From the NCBI GenBank assembly GCA_964561455.1, contig CAZLPS010000086.1:1-18330 (forward strand): a stretch of 18,330 bases of DNA, given 5' to 3'. Source of the DNA: JABDGR01 sp964561455 (GTDB taxonomy: Bacteria; Verrucomicrobiota; Verrucomicrobiia; Opitutales; JABDGR01). The notes beneath the pieces were generated by a model. It searched no databases, was not told the origin of the DNA, and saw only the letters and a program-made list of their open reading frames with translations. The position numbers were made by a program, and so were the translations under genes. This document shows positions 7,145 to 14,953 of the stretch, piece by piece; the first letter of the stretch is position 1; each line of letters begins with the position of its first letter.

Positions 7145-7239
7145 GACTTCAGGATAACCTTCTACCCGGGATCCGCAAGATTATGCCTGCCAGACAGCTT
7201 GGTGGCCGGCGGTTGACATCAGGTTTCGAAATAATTGCG

Positions 7240-7270
7240 CGTTAAACGTTGAGCGTTGGGCGTTAAGCGT
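7240..7270. repeat. GTT-rich dispersed repeat, copy 2
   Basis: GTTAAACGTTGAGCGTTGGG followed by CGTTAAGCG, itself built of GTT-AAGCGTT subunits, runs into T-rich sequence and ends 18 bp before the MFS gene. It is a direct repeat of 6809-6837. Confidence 0.6.
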
Positions 7271-7287
7271 TTTTATTCGTTGGGCTG

Positions 7288-8586
7288 ATGCCACTTCCCA
7301 ATCGCCAACCTGCCTGGTGGGTGCCGACGCTCTATTTTGCGGAAGGTCTGCCGTACGTGATGGTCAACAGCGTCGTGGGTCTTGCCTTGGTGCAATTGGG
7401 CTGGTCCAAATCCGCCTCGGTGGATTTCACCACGATTTTGAGCGTGCCGTGGATCATCAAACCTTACTGGTCGTGGCTGGTTGAGGGCCTGGGCACGCAG
7501 CGTCGCTGGATTGTCGCGATGCAAGCGGCTTTGGCTTTGCTGCTTGTTCCCATCGCATTTTTCTTGCCGGATAATGGGTATGTGCTGCCACTGTTGGGTT
7601 TGCTTTTCGCTCTCGGCCTCGCCTCGGCGACCCATGATATTGCCGCCGATGGTTTCTACATTGCCGGCTTGTCGGAGAATCAACAGGCCGAATGGTCGGG
7701 CATCCGCAACAGCTTTTATCGCCTCGCCGGAATTGCCGGGAGCGGAGGCTTGGTTTGGCTGGCGGGAAGGTTGGGCAGGGCCCGCGGCCTCGCGCCGGCG
7801 TGGTCCGCCGTGTTCGGCGTGGCTGCGATGGTCCTCGCGCTGTTGGCGGTTTATCATTGGTTTTTGCTGCCGCGCCCTGCTCGGGTGGCCAAACCGGCGA
7901 TCCCGCGACGAACCCGCCGCGAACGATTTGCCGGTTTGGTTCAGGTCTGGCTGGCCTTTTTGCGGAAGCCGGGGTTTGGGCGAATATTGCTGTTTATTCT
8001 CCTCTATCGCTTTGCGGAGATTCAGGTGCAGAAGGTTAACGTGCTCTTCTTTAACGCACCTGGCCAAGGCGGCGGCCTGGGTTTGTCCACTGAAGAAGTT
8101 GGATTGCTCTACAACACTCTCGGGATTTTGGCCTTGGTCACGGGTGGCATCGCCGGTGGTCTGGCCATCGCCCGATTTGGTCTGCGCGGAATGTTGTGGC
8201 CGATGGCCGCAACCATGAATCTGCCGAACATCCTTTACGTCTGGATGGCATGGGCGCAGCCCCACAGCCGCGTCCTGATTGGTGGGGTCATTGCTTTTGA
8301 GCAATTCGGCTATGGCTTCGGTTTCGCCGCCTTCATGGTTTACCTGCTGTACGTGGCAAGAGGTGAGCACGCCACGGCCCATTACGCCATTTGCACGGGC
8401 TTTATGGCGATGGGTGTTTCCCTCGCCAGCGCCATGGCCGCCGAGGCCCTGAAGCTCACCGAGCACCTCCCCGGCGGCGGCTACCTCCAGTTTTTTTCCT
8501 GGGTTATGGCCTGCGCGCTGGTGAGTTTTGCCGTCCTGTGGAAACTCCCTCTGGAAGCGAATTTCGGAAGTCGAATTAAGAATTAA
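7288..8586 (+). CDS. AmpG-like MFS permease
   Basis: The 432-residue protein is highly hydrophobic, with about 11-12 predicted membrane helices and a basic central loop (PRRTRRERF) typical of the major facilitator fold. The N-terminal TLYFAEGLPY, the following PWIIKPYWSWLVEGLGTQR, SATHDIAADGFYI and GIRNSFYRLAGIAG match the AmpG-like branch (PAT family). AmpG itself imports anhydromuropeptides released during peptidoglycan recycling. The substrate of this relative cannot be told from sequence; Bacteroidota and Verrucomicrobiota carry many such paralogs near sugar-utilisation genes. No such genes are adjacent here. The first ATG at 7288 gives a normal N-terminus. No clear Shine-Dalgarno site precedes it. 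The stop codon lies inside a 7-bp tandem repeat. Confidence 0.85.
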   Translation: MPLPNRQPAWWVPTLYFAEGLPYVMVNSVVGLALVQLGWSKSASVDFTTILSVPWIIKPYWSWLVEGLGTQRRWIVAMQAALALLLVPIAFFLPDNGYVLPLLGLLFALGLASATHDIAADGFYIAGLSENQQAEWSGIRNSFYRLAGIAGSGGLVWLAGRLGRARGLAPAWSAVFGVAAMVLALLAVYHWFLLPRPARVAKPAIPRRTRRERFAGLVQVWLAFLRKPGFGRILLFILLYRFAEIQVQKVNVLFFNAPGQGGGLGLSTEEVGLLYNTLGILALVTGGIAGGLAIARFGLRGMLWPMAATMNLPNILYVWMAWAQPHSRVLIGGVIAFEQFGYGFGFAAFMVYLLYVARGEHATAHYAICTGFMAMGVSLASAMAAEALKLTEHLPGGGYLQFFSWVMACALVSFAVLWKLPLEANFGSRIKN

Positions 8587-8614
8587 GAATTAGGAGACAG
8601 GAGACAGGACTTGG
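8573..8614. repeat. Seven-base tandem repeat over the MFS stop codon
   Basis: Six consecutive heptamers run GAATTAA, GAATTAA, GAATTAG, GAGACAG, GAGACAG, GACTTGG, a drifting 7-bp array. It supplies the last codons and the TAA of the MFS gene. Confidence 0.8.
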
Positions 8615-8695
8615 AGCAACCGGAGCCGAAAATCAGGTGGGGTTCATGGGGATTTTTAAGCCTTTTTCGATCGAAGGTCAGCGCTTTGCCATGGC

Positions 8696-8779
8696 CCTCT
8701 GCTCCTTTGATCCTCTGCTCCTCATATCCTCCGGATAGGGACCCTCTGTCCCTTTGTCCCTCGATCCCTTGGTCCCTTC
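8696..8779. repeat. C/T-rich imperfect tandem repeats
   Basis: CCTCTGCTCCT occurs at 8696-8706 and again at 8712-8722. A run of 8-9-bp units ending in TCCC (CTCTGTCCC, TTTGTCCC, TCGATCCC, TTGGTCCC) fills about 8743-8779. This is pyrimidine-rich non-coding filler between the MFS gene and the small membrane protein gene. Confidence 0.7.
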
Positions 8780-8784
8780 AGCCG

Positions 8785-8934
8785 TCACTTTCCCCGCGTG
8801 CTGAAGTACACATACGCCACCTGAAAGAGCATGTAGAGCATAATGGCCAGAATGACCCACTTCATCCGCCACGGTTCGCGCACCGGCGCCGGCGGCGGGG
8901 TGGCGGGTTGGGGGGTGGGATGATCCGCGGACAT
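8785..8934 (-). CDS. Small single-pass membrane protein (49 aa)
   Basis: ATG (8932-8934) to TGA (8785-8787) encodes a 49-residue protein. It has a proline-rich N-terminus (MSADHPTPQPATPPPAPVRE) followed by PWRMK and one hydrophobic helix, about residues 25-44 (WVILAIMLYMLFQVAYVYF), then STRGK. The layout is a short cytoplasmic Pro-rich arm with a single C-terminal membrane anchor, flanked by basic residues on both sides. It is divergent from the histidine kinase gene, with start codons only 11 bp apart. I do not recognise a family. The clean hydrophobic helix and the compositional contrast with the flanking repeats argue that it is real; the absence of a ribosome-binding site is usual for this window. 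Confidence 0.6.
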   Translation of the reverse strand: MSADHPTPQPATPPPAPVREPWRMKWVILAIMLYMLFQVAYVYFSTRGK

Positions 8935-8945
8935 GGGGTGTAATC

Positions 8946-11825
8946 GTGATTGCTAGGCGGGCGTTAATTCTTAATAAGTACGGTTTGTCCAAATTGGCGG
9001 CGGCCCGGTGGCCGGCGGCACAATTTGCAATGCTCATCCTCATGCAAGCGGTGCCAAGAGTCAAGCTGGGTAGCCTGCCGGAACTCCTGCCGTGGCCATA
9101 TCTCACCTGCGGAAGGGACGGGGTCATCCGCCATGCCAATGGCCATATGGCGCAACTGCTGGGCTCTGCGGCGCTGGTCGGCCAGCCGGTGGATAAATGG
9201 TTCTTGATGGATGATGGCGAGGGTCATGGCCTCACCGACACGGTGGGCAAGTCCACCCTGGAGCATGCCTGGCATGGCCGCCTCGCGTATAAATCCGGCA
9301 GCGACCGCGTGGCCATTGAAGCTGTCGTGCAAAGTGATCCCCAGGAACCCGGCCAGTTGTGGCTGATCGCGCTCGAAAACCCCATCATCAACGGTCAGAT
9401 GGTCCTCAGCGCGCGCAGCGAATTGCGGCTGCTGCAAATCCTCATGGATCACACGATTGACTACGTGTTTTTTCTCGATTTGGGCGGCCGCTTTGTCATC
9501 ACCAATACCGCCTTTCAACAAGCCATGAAGGTGCGGTTCCCCGGGGCGGAAATCGGGCGCGAGTTTCGCGAATTGGTTGAGGAGCAAACCGCGCGGGAAT
9601 TTGCCGAGACCACGGCGCTCGTGCTGGCCTCCGGCAAGCCGCTGCTCAACCACGTCAGCCAGTTCCGGTTTCTGCACGGCGCGGGCCACTGGGTGCAGTC
9701 GAACAAGATGCCGGTCTTCGACCAGCATCGCAAGTGTATCGGCCTTGTCTGCGTGTCGCGCGACATCACGACCCAGCGCGAATATGAGGAAAAACTGCGC
9801 TCCGCCATCCGCCAGGCCAATCTGGCCAGCCAGGCCAAAAGCGACTTTCTCGCCAATGTCTCGCACGAAATCCGCACGCCCATCAATGGTATCATCGGCA
9901 TGTCGGAATTGTGCCTCGAGACCAAGCTCACGGCGGAACAGCAGAGTTATTTGCAGTCCGTGTTGTCCTGTTCGAACACCCTGCTGTCGCTGATTAACGA
10001 CATCCTGGATTTTTCGAAGATCGAGGCCGGCCAGCTGCAATTGGAAACCATTTCCTTCAACCTGCTACATTGCCTCGAGGAAACGGTGGGCCAGTTTTCG
10101 TTCCAGACCCTCGAGAAGGGCCTCGAGTTGGTGGTGGATTTCGATCCCTACCTGCCCCACCTCGTCCGCGGCGACCCCACGCGGTTGAAGCAAATTCTCT
10201 ATAATCTGCTCAGCAACGCCATCAAGTTTACCGACGAGGGCGAGGTCGTCGTCCGCGCCCGCCCATTGGATTTGACGGAGGACAGCGTGCGCGTGGCGCT
10301 CTCCGTGACGGACACCGGCATCGGCATCCCGGCGAACCGGCAGGACATGATTTTTCAGAGTTTCACCCAGGCTGACACCTCGACCACCCGCAAATTTGGC
10401 GGCACGGGCCTCGGTCTGGCGATTTGCAAAAAACTTTGCGAACTGATGGGCGGCGGCATCTCGGTCGAAAGCAAACCCCGCAAGGGCTCGACCTTCGAAG
10501 TGGAGATTCCCTTTGGTATCCCCGCCCGGCAACCGGTGAGCGCACCGGCCCGGCTGGCGCAGCTCAAAGGTCTGCGCGTGCTGATTATAGATGACAATCA
10601 AACAAACCGGGCCATCTTGCTGCGTCTGTGCGAGGGCTGGGGCTTCGCGGCCGCCGCCGTGCCGGGCGGCCTGGAGGGTCTAGATGCGCTGGAAGCCGGT
10701 GTCCGCAAAAAACAACCCATCCAATTGGTGTTGCTCGACCAGCATATGCCGGAATTGAGCGGACTGGATGTCGCGGCGCTCGTGATGAACCGTCCTTCGC
10801 TCGCCGGCGTGAAGATAATCCTGCTGTCTTCCTCCCTCAACCTTGCCGAGTCGAACCGCGCCGCCGCGCTGGGTGTGTGCAGCAGTCTGACCAAGCCGGT
10901 CAAGCAGAAATACCTTTTGGATTTAATTCTCGAGCAATGCTGCTCCGACCTCCCGGTCGCGCCCCAACCGGCGGCTGGTCTGGAAAATGCCGCGTACGTT
11001 CCCGCGCCCGGGGAGCCAACCCCGCCGGCCGCCTATACGCCGCGCAATGTCCTGTTGGTGGAGGATAATCCCATCAATCAGGAAGTCTGCCTCAAGCGCC
11101 TCACCAAGATGGGCCATAATGTGACCGTCGCCGCCAATGGCGCGGAAGCGGTCGAAGCCTTCCGCAAGGGCGAATTCGACCTTGTGCTCATGGATGTCCA
11201 GATGCCCGTGATGGACGGCTTTGAAGCCACGCAGCGCATTCGCGACATCGAGCGCACCCGGGACCATTACACCCCCATTATCGCCATGACGGCCCGGGCC
11301 ATGAAAGGCGACGAGGAACACTGCCTGCGCGTCGGCATGGACGGCTACATGGCCAAGCCCTTCCGCACCAACAAGCTCGCGGAAATTTTGCAAACCATTG
11401 AGCCGACCGGCGTCGCCGCGGGCGCCAAGGTCGATGCGCGTTCCGGCCAGGAGCCGGACAAACTGGAACCCTATGACATGCGCGGGCTCCTTGGACTGCT
11501 TGATGAGGACGACGCGGACGATTTGCTTCTGGCCGCCGAAGTTTTCCTCCGGCATTTCGAGGAGGAAATTGCCGCCGTGGAAAAGGCGTGGAAATCGGGC
11601 TCCAATGAAGAACTCTACAAGTGCGCCCATCGCATCAAGGGGGGCGTCGCCGCCCTGCGCGCCCGCCGCGCGCAGCGATTCGCCGCCGAAATTGAGGCCG
11701 CCGCGCGCCAGGGCGACCGCGAGTTCGCCGACCAGCGCCTGCCCGCCCTGGTTCGCGAAATGCGCCACATGGCCGAAAACATTCAGGCATCGAACGGCAA
11801 AAAGTTCGTGTCGGACGGCAAGTGA
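8946..11825 (+). CDS. Hybrid sensor histidine kinase (PAS-PAS-HisKA-HATPase-REC-REC-HPt)
   Basis: The protein is 959 residues from GTG at 8946; ATGs at 9030 or 9042 would remove an atypical N-terminus and are equally plausible. Two PAS-like sensor domains (about 45-150 and 165-280) lead to a short coiled segment. HisKA follows with SHEIRTPINGIIGMSE (phospho-acceptor H307), then the ATPase with N box LYNLLSNAIKFT (about 419), DTGIGI (about 456) and GTGLGLAICKKL (about 486). Two receiver domains have intact acceptors, D598 (LLDQHMPE) and D750 (LMDVQMPVMDG). A C-terminal HPt domain contains CAHRIKGGVAA with H895. All residues of a four-step phosphorelay are present, so phosphate can pass H307, D598 or D750, H895, then an outside receiver. 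No membrane helix is evident, so it is a cytosolic sensor. No cognate response regulator is adjacent. Confidence 0.95.
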   Translation: MIARRALILNKYGLSKLAAARWPAAQFAMLILMQAVPRVKLGSLPELLPWPYLTCGRDGVIRHANGHMAQLLGSAALVGQPVDKWFLMDDGEGHGLTDTVGKSTLEHAWHGRLAYKSGSDRVAIEAVVQSDPQEPGQLWLIALENPIINGQMVLSARSELRLLQILMDHTIDYVFFLDLGGRFVITNTAFQQAMKVRFPGAEIGREFRELVEEQTAREFAETTALVLASGKPLLNHVSQFRFLHGAGHWVQSNKMPVFDQHRKCIGLVCVSRDITTQREYEEKLRSAIRQANLASQAKSDFLANVSHEIRTPINGIIGMSELCLETKLTAEQQSYLQSVLSCSNTLLSLINDILDFSKIEAGQLQLETISFNLLHCLEETVGQFSFQTLEKGLELVVDFDPYLPHLVRGDPTRLKQILYNLLSNAIKFTDEGEVVVRARPLDLTEDSVRVALSVTDTGIGIPANRQDMIFQSFTQADTSTTRKFGGTGLGLAICKKLCELMGGGISVESKPRKGSTFEVEIPFGIPARQPVSAPARLAQLKGLRVLIIDDNQTNRAILLRLCEGWGFAAAAVPGGLEGLDALEAGVRKKQPIQLVLLDQHMPELSGLDVAALVMNRPSLAGVKIILLSSSLNLAESNRAAALGVCSSLTKPVKQKYLLDLILEQCCSDLPVAPQPAAGLENAAYVPAPGEPTPPAAYTPRNVLLVEDNPINQEVCLKRLTKMGHNVTVAANGAEAVEAFRKGEFDLVLMDVQMPVMDGFEATQRIRDIERTRDHYTPIIAMTARAMKGDEEHCLRVGMDGYMAKPFRTNKLAEILQTIEPTGVAAGAKVDARSGQEPDKLEPYDMRGLLGLLDEDDADDLLLAAEVFLRHFEEEIAAVEKAWKSGSNEELYKCAHRIKGGVAALRARRAQRFAAEIEAAARQGDREFADQRLPALVREMRHMAENIQASNGKKFVSDGK

Positions 11826-11872
11826 CCGGTGCGGGCACTTGCATTGGCGGTTTCCTCCACCGACCTTCCGGA

Positions 11873-12130
11873 TTAATTGGCCTTGGGCGTTAGAAACGAA
11901 GGCGACCCGATGGACCCCACTGCGTTCCCATTGGCATTGATGATCGCCGTCCAGCTTTGGCCGGTTTGGGTGTCCCACAAGACGACCTTGCCGTCACTGC
12001 TGACTCCCCGGGCTTCAAACCGGCCGGGTGCGGAATTGCCTCCGGTGGCACCGGTGCCAAAAATGATCAAGGTGGCGGCCGCCGCGCCAAGGAGGAGACT
12101 TTTGACATCCAATGCGATTTTAGTTTTCAT
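11873..12130 (-). CDS. Small exported or membrane-anchored protein with a DTxTGxxW motif
   Basis: The predicted protein has 85 residues from the ATG at 12128-12130 (MKTKIALDVKSLLLG); a longer frame to 12190 lacks a plausible N-terminus. A basic start and one hydrophobic helix (about residues 10-30) indicate a signal anchor. The exported part carries SSDGKVVLWDTQTGQSWTA, a short beta-hairpin-like motif of the DTxTGxxW type that I associate with small secreted bacterial proteins of unknown role. It lies downstream of the large membrane protein gene on the same strand, so the two may be co-transcribed (66-bp spacing). Confidence 0.65.
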   Translation of the reverse strand: MKTKIALDVKSLLLGAAAATLIIFGTGATGGNSAPGRFEARGVSSDGKVVLWDTQTGQSWTAIINANGNAVGSIGSPSFLTPKAN

Positions 12131-12196
12131 GTATTTTTTGGGGTTGGGTGGTGAGAAATGGGGAATACTCCTTTGGGCGAAAACGGTCAAATCTGT

Positions 12197-13885
12197 TCAC
12201 GGAACTGCCGGCGAGGCGGCCACTTGGGATTCCAGCCAACTGGCTCGACGGCCTTGTAGCAGATTCTTTACCGCGAACGCGATTTGGTCACCGGCACGCC
12301 TGGTCTGGTCGGGGGTCAGGAGTGCCACGGCGTAGCCGCCCACGCGCACCACGTGCAATTGGTTGCTGTGCAGCCAGGCCAGCAAACGCTGGATGTCAAG
12401 GCCCGCGTGGGCCGGGTCATTGCCGTCGAGGATGACAAATTGCGGCGCGGGAGGCGCCAGGCCGCGGCCGTCGGCAGAATCGGGAAAATAGTCGAAGGCG
12501 TTGTTACACCAGAAACAGGGGTAGAAATCGTCGGCGATGATGCCAAGGCGCGGCCCGGCAAACCGCCATTCCGCGGTCAGGAGATGGGCGCGCCAAAAAT
12601 CCGCCAGGCCCTCGTGCAGGTTGTTTTCGCCGAGAAATTCCCGCAGGGTCTCGGCCTCCGGTGGGTTGGGGAAGAAAAGATTTTCCGATTTGATTTGCGG
12701 CATGGCGGCAATGATTCCGACCAAGGCGGTGACACCCGCAAGTTTTGGCAGCCAGCGCGGGAGGGTGGGGCGGCGGCAGAGGCAGAGGGCGAGCATCCAC
12801 CCCGGCAGCATAAGCCAATTTAGCAGGTAGCGGATGCTGTGCTCGTTGATCCAATAGACCGTGGCAAAGGGCGCCAGAAACGCAAAGAGGAGACTGAGCA
12901 GTCCCGCCCCGAGTGCGATTCGAGTTGTGGCGTCAATCTTCCCCTCTCCCCGCTTGCGCAAGACCGCGATGGCCACACCGATTCCCGCCGCCGCCAGCAG
13001 CCATAATGCCCAGTGGTCCATGATCACGCCGCCGTGAAACACCCCGTCCAGAAAATGGCCAAAACTCTTCCCGACGTTTTGTGGCGTGGGCGGGTATTGG
13101 AAGAGTGGCGAGAAAAAGAAGGTCTGGGTGGCGGAAAAAGTGACCCGTACGGCGGCGGTAAACGCCAGCGCCGCGCCGGTGCGCCAGCAAAACCCCCACC
13201 ACACCGGCCGCAATTCCCGTGCCCGCCAAGATTGCCCGGCGAGCGCGATACCCACCGGCGCCAGCCAGTGCGCGAGCGTCATCGCGTCCGCCACCAGTCC
13301 CAGCCCGCAAATAATCAAGTACGCGAGAGTCCGCCTCCAACTCCATTGTCCCGCGCGAATGGCGCCGAAGACGAGCGCCAGTAACGCAAAGCCCAGCGGC
13401 ACGTTGCCCCCGTGGTCGCAGGGAATTCCAAGCAGCCAGAGCCAGCCGTCATGTCCGGGAATGAACTGGGTCAGCAACACCGCATCCACGACCATAAACG
13501 CCGCCACCACGGCCTTGCGCCGAGCGACTCCCGTGGCGGCCAATGCCCAGGCCATCATCGCGCCCGTCAGAAGAAACAGAAACGCGATATAGAGCGGGTA
13601 GCCGAGGCCGGAATTTCCGCAGAGCCAATACAACGGAAGGAAGCTCAAGTAGTCGGGAAACCAGAAAGTCGCCGAACCGAAATTCCATCCGGAAACGGGA
13701 TGATGCGGGTCATGCAGATCGTGCAGAAAGATTTGCGGCCAGAGCAAATCGCTGTCGAGGCGCGATTGAAAATTTCGGCTGGCCAGCGCCAGGGCCAGCA
13801 ACCCCGCAGCGATCACCAGCGCGAGCGCCAGCCACCAGGCGCGGCGCGGGCTCGCGGGGTCGGGTCGGGCGGTGGTGGCGGACAT
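12197..13885 (-). CDS. Polytopic membrane protein, GT-C-glycosyltransferase-like topology
   Basis: This is a 562-residue protein from the ATG at 13883-13885 (MSATTARPD); the frame remains open for 24 codons upstream, but that part is an artefact of the GC-rich inverted repeat. About ten membrane helices are spread over residues 15-430. An acidic first outer loop (SRLDSDLLWPQIF, DLHDPHHPVSGWNF) follows helix 1. The roughly 130-residue soluble C-terminal domain includes IADDFYPCFWCNNAFDYF and FVILDGNDPAHAGL. The arrangement of a first loop with acidic residues after TM1, many helices and a soluble tail resembles GT-C transferases that use polyprenyl-linked sugars, but I cannot identify a family or a catalytic pair with confidence. 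It may be co-transcribed with the small exported protein gene downstream. Confidence 0.75.
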   Translation of the reverse strand: MSATTARPDPASPRRAWWLALALVIAAGLLALALASRNFQSRLDSDLLWPQIFLHDLHDPHHPVSGWNFGSATFWFPDYLSFLPLYWLCGNSGLGYPLYIAFLFLLTGAMMAWALAATGVARRKAVVAAFMVVDAVLLTQFIPGHDGWLWLLGIPCDHGGNVPLGFALLALVFGAIRAGQWSWRRTLAYLIICGLGLVADAMTLAHWLAPVGIALAGQSWRARELRPVWWGFCWRTGAALAFTAAVRVTFSATQTFFFSPLFQYPPTPQNVGKSFGHFLDGVFHGGVIMDHWALWLLAAAGIGVAIAVLRKRGEGKIDATTRIALGAGLLSLLFAFLAPFATVYWINEHSIRYLLNWLMLPGWMLALCLCRRPTLPRWLPKLAGVTALVGIIAAMPQIKSENLFFPNPPEAETLREFLGENNLHEGLADFWRAHLLTAEWRFAGPRLGIIADDFYPCFWCNNAFDYFPDSADGRGLAPPAPQFVILDGNDPAHAGLDIQRLLAWLHSNQLHVVRVGGYAVALLTPDQTRRAGDQIAFAVKNLLQGRRASWLESQVAASPAVP

Positions 13886-13900
13886 GTGGTGGAAGCGTGG

Positions 13901-13993
13901 AGCGGGGAGCAAGGAGCGCGGAGCCAGCAGCAAACACCTTAACTTCGCCGAGGGCAATTATTACTCCCAGCTCCCCGCTCCCTGCTCCCCGCT
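13901..13993. repeat. Long imperfect inverted repeat in a divergent intergenic region
   Basis: The arm 13901-13926 (AGCGGGGAGCAAGGAGCGCG and on) is almost the reverse complement of 13968-13993. There are two internal mismatches in 24 bp and a loop of about 41 nt. Both arms are made of GGGGAGC/AGGAGC units. It lies 15 bp upstream of the membrane protein start and 78 bp upstream of the DoxX gene. Confidence 0.75.
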
Positions 13994-14071
13994 TGGGTTT
14001 CAACTGTTTCCCCTCGCCAAAGCGACCGCCAGCCCGATAAAGTCAGCGGAAAAGTTAACCGCCTTGCCGCC

Positions 14072-14566
14072 ATGAATCTGCTCAACTACATCGAACAGAA
14101 ACTCAACCGACCTGATCTCGGGTTGCTCGTGCTCCGCGTGGTTTTTGGCCTCGTGATCTTTATATTCGGCATCCAAAAGTTGATGGGCGGTGGCGCCATG
14201 TTCGAGCAAATCGGCGGGGCACTGGCCATGTTTGGCATCACCTGGCAGCCCAAATTGTGGGGCCTGTTGTCGGCGCTGACCGAGACCTTCGGCGGCCTTG
14301 CCATTATCCTGGGGGTGTTCTTCCGGCCTGCGGCGTTGCTGCTCATTGGCAACATGGTCGTGGCCACGGTCGCAAATGCCAAAATGACCGGCGCGGTGGA
14401 TACCTCCTCCGTCATGGCCTTTGCGGTGTGGCTGGGCAAAGTTGCCATCCCGGTGTATTATCTGGGAGCGTTTCTCGCGCTCTTTTTCACCGGCCCGGGC
14501 AAGTATGCCGTCCGCAAAGGCGGCGGTGGAGGCGGCGGGCGCAGCGGCGGAAAGAGCAGGGAATGA
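14072..14566 (+). CDS. DoxX-family integral membrane protein
   Basis: The 164-residue protein has four hydrophobic helices and the DoxX pattern LLVLRVVFGLVIFIFGIQKL in helix 1. G-rich turns follow (GGALAMFGI, LTETFGGLAIILGVF), then RPAALLLIGNMVVA. DoxX-like proteins are small four-helix membrane proteins linked to thiosulfate:quinone reduction and redox stress, but most members are uncharacterised. The length is slightly above average because of a C-terminal extension of about 20 residues (GGGGGGGRSGGKSRE) that is glycine-rich and basic. No sulfur-metabolism partner is adjacent. It is followed after 36 bp by a pilin-like gene on the same strand. Confidence 0.9.
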   Translation: MNLLNYIEQKLNRPDLGLLVLRVVFGLVIFIFGIQKLMGGGAMFEQIGGALAMFGITWQPKLWGLLSALTETFGGLAIILGVFFRPAALLLIGNMVVATVANAKMTGAVDTSSVMAFAVWLGKVAIPVYYLGAFLALFFTGPGKYAVRKGGGGGGGRSGGKSRE

Positions 14567-14602
14567 GCGAGTTTGGATGGCCAACGATCAAGTCCAAACA
14601 GT

Positions 14603-14953
14603 ATGAAATTGAACCGGAAGACAGTATTGCTGTTGATGGCATTGTTTCTCTCCGGGATCCTGCTTGGGGCTATCGTCGTGCCGTCTTACGCAGCCGCGCA
14701 AAAGGAGAAACAAGTAAAGGCGATCCAACACAATCTTATGATCATCGCCGGAACTGCCGGTTGCTATATGGCCGAAAAGGGGGTGGCAAAAGCGTCCTTC
14801 AAAGAGATGGATGAGGGCCATTATCTCAATTCAGTCAAAGTGGTGGCGGGAGAAAGTTATGACGCCATCGTTGTTACCCTGGAAACACGCACCATTTCTG
14901 CGGTAATGCCAAATGGGGAAGTGGTCAGCTATACTTTCGGAGGCCTTTGCTAG
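14603..14953 (+). CDS. Pilin-like secreted or membrane-anchored protein
   Basis: The protein is 116 residues from the ATG at 14603 (MKLNRKTVLLLMAL); an upstream ATG at 14573 gives a poor N-terminus. Residues 5-27 form a hydrophobic N-terminal helix that continues as an amphipathic helix (KEKQVKAIQHNLMIIAGTAG), then CYMAEKGVAKASFKEM, HYLNSVKVVAGESYDAI and a beta-rich end (TISAVMPNGEVVSYTF). The pattern of a long N-terminal helix, an 'N-L-x-x-I' segment and a three-to-four-strand sheet is that of small type II pseudopilins common in Verrucomicrobiota. It lacks the GFTLIE prepilin-peptidase site, so processing and assembly into a filament are doubtful. Its stop overlaps the convergent gene's stop by sharing CTAG (14950-14953). 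Confidence 0.65.
   Translation: MKLNRKTVLLLMALFLSGILLGAIVVPSYAAAQKEKQVKAIQHNLMIIAGTAGCYMAEKGVAKASFKEMDEGHYLNSVKVVAGESYDAIVVTLETRTISAVMPNGEVVSYTFGGLC

Noticed and set aside
7273..8466. 397-codon minus-strand frame opposite the MFS permease
   Set aside because: It is the antisense shadow of a gene with clear permease motifs, and its product is rich in H, Q and R with no fold.
8573..8779. Possible CRISPR or regulatory array after the MFS gene
   Set aside because: The units are 7-9 bp with no spacers of uniform length; this is simple tandem repeat.
10923..11978. Long minus-strand frame opposite the kinase receiver and HPt domains
   Set aside because: It is antisense to conserved receiver motifs; the protein has no recognisable domain.
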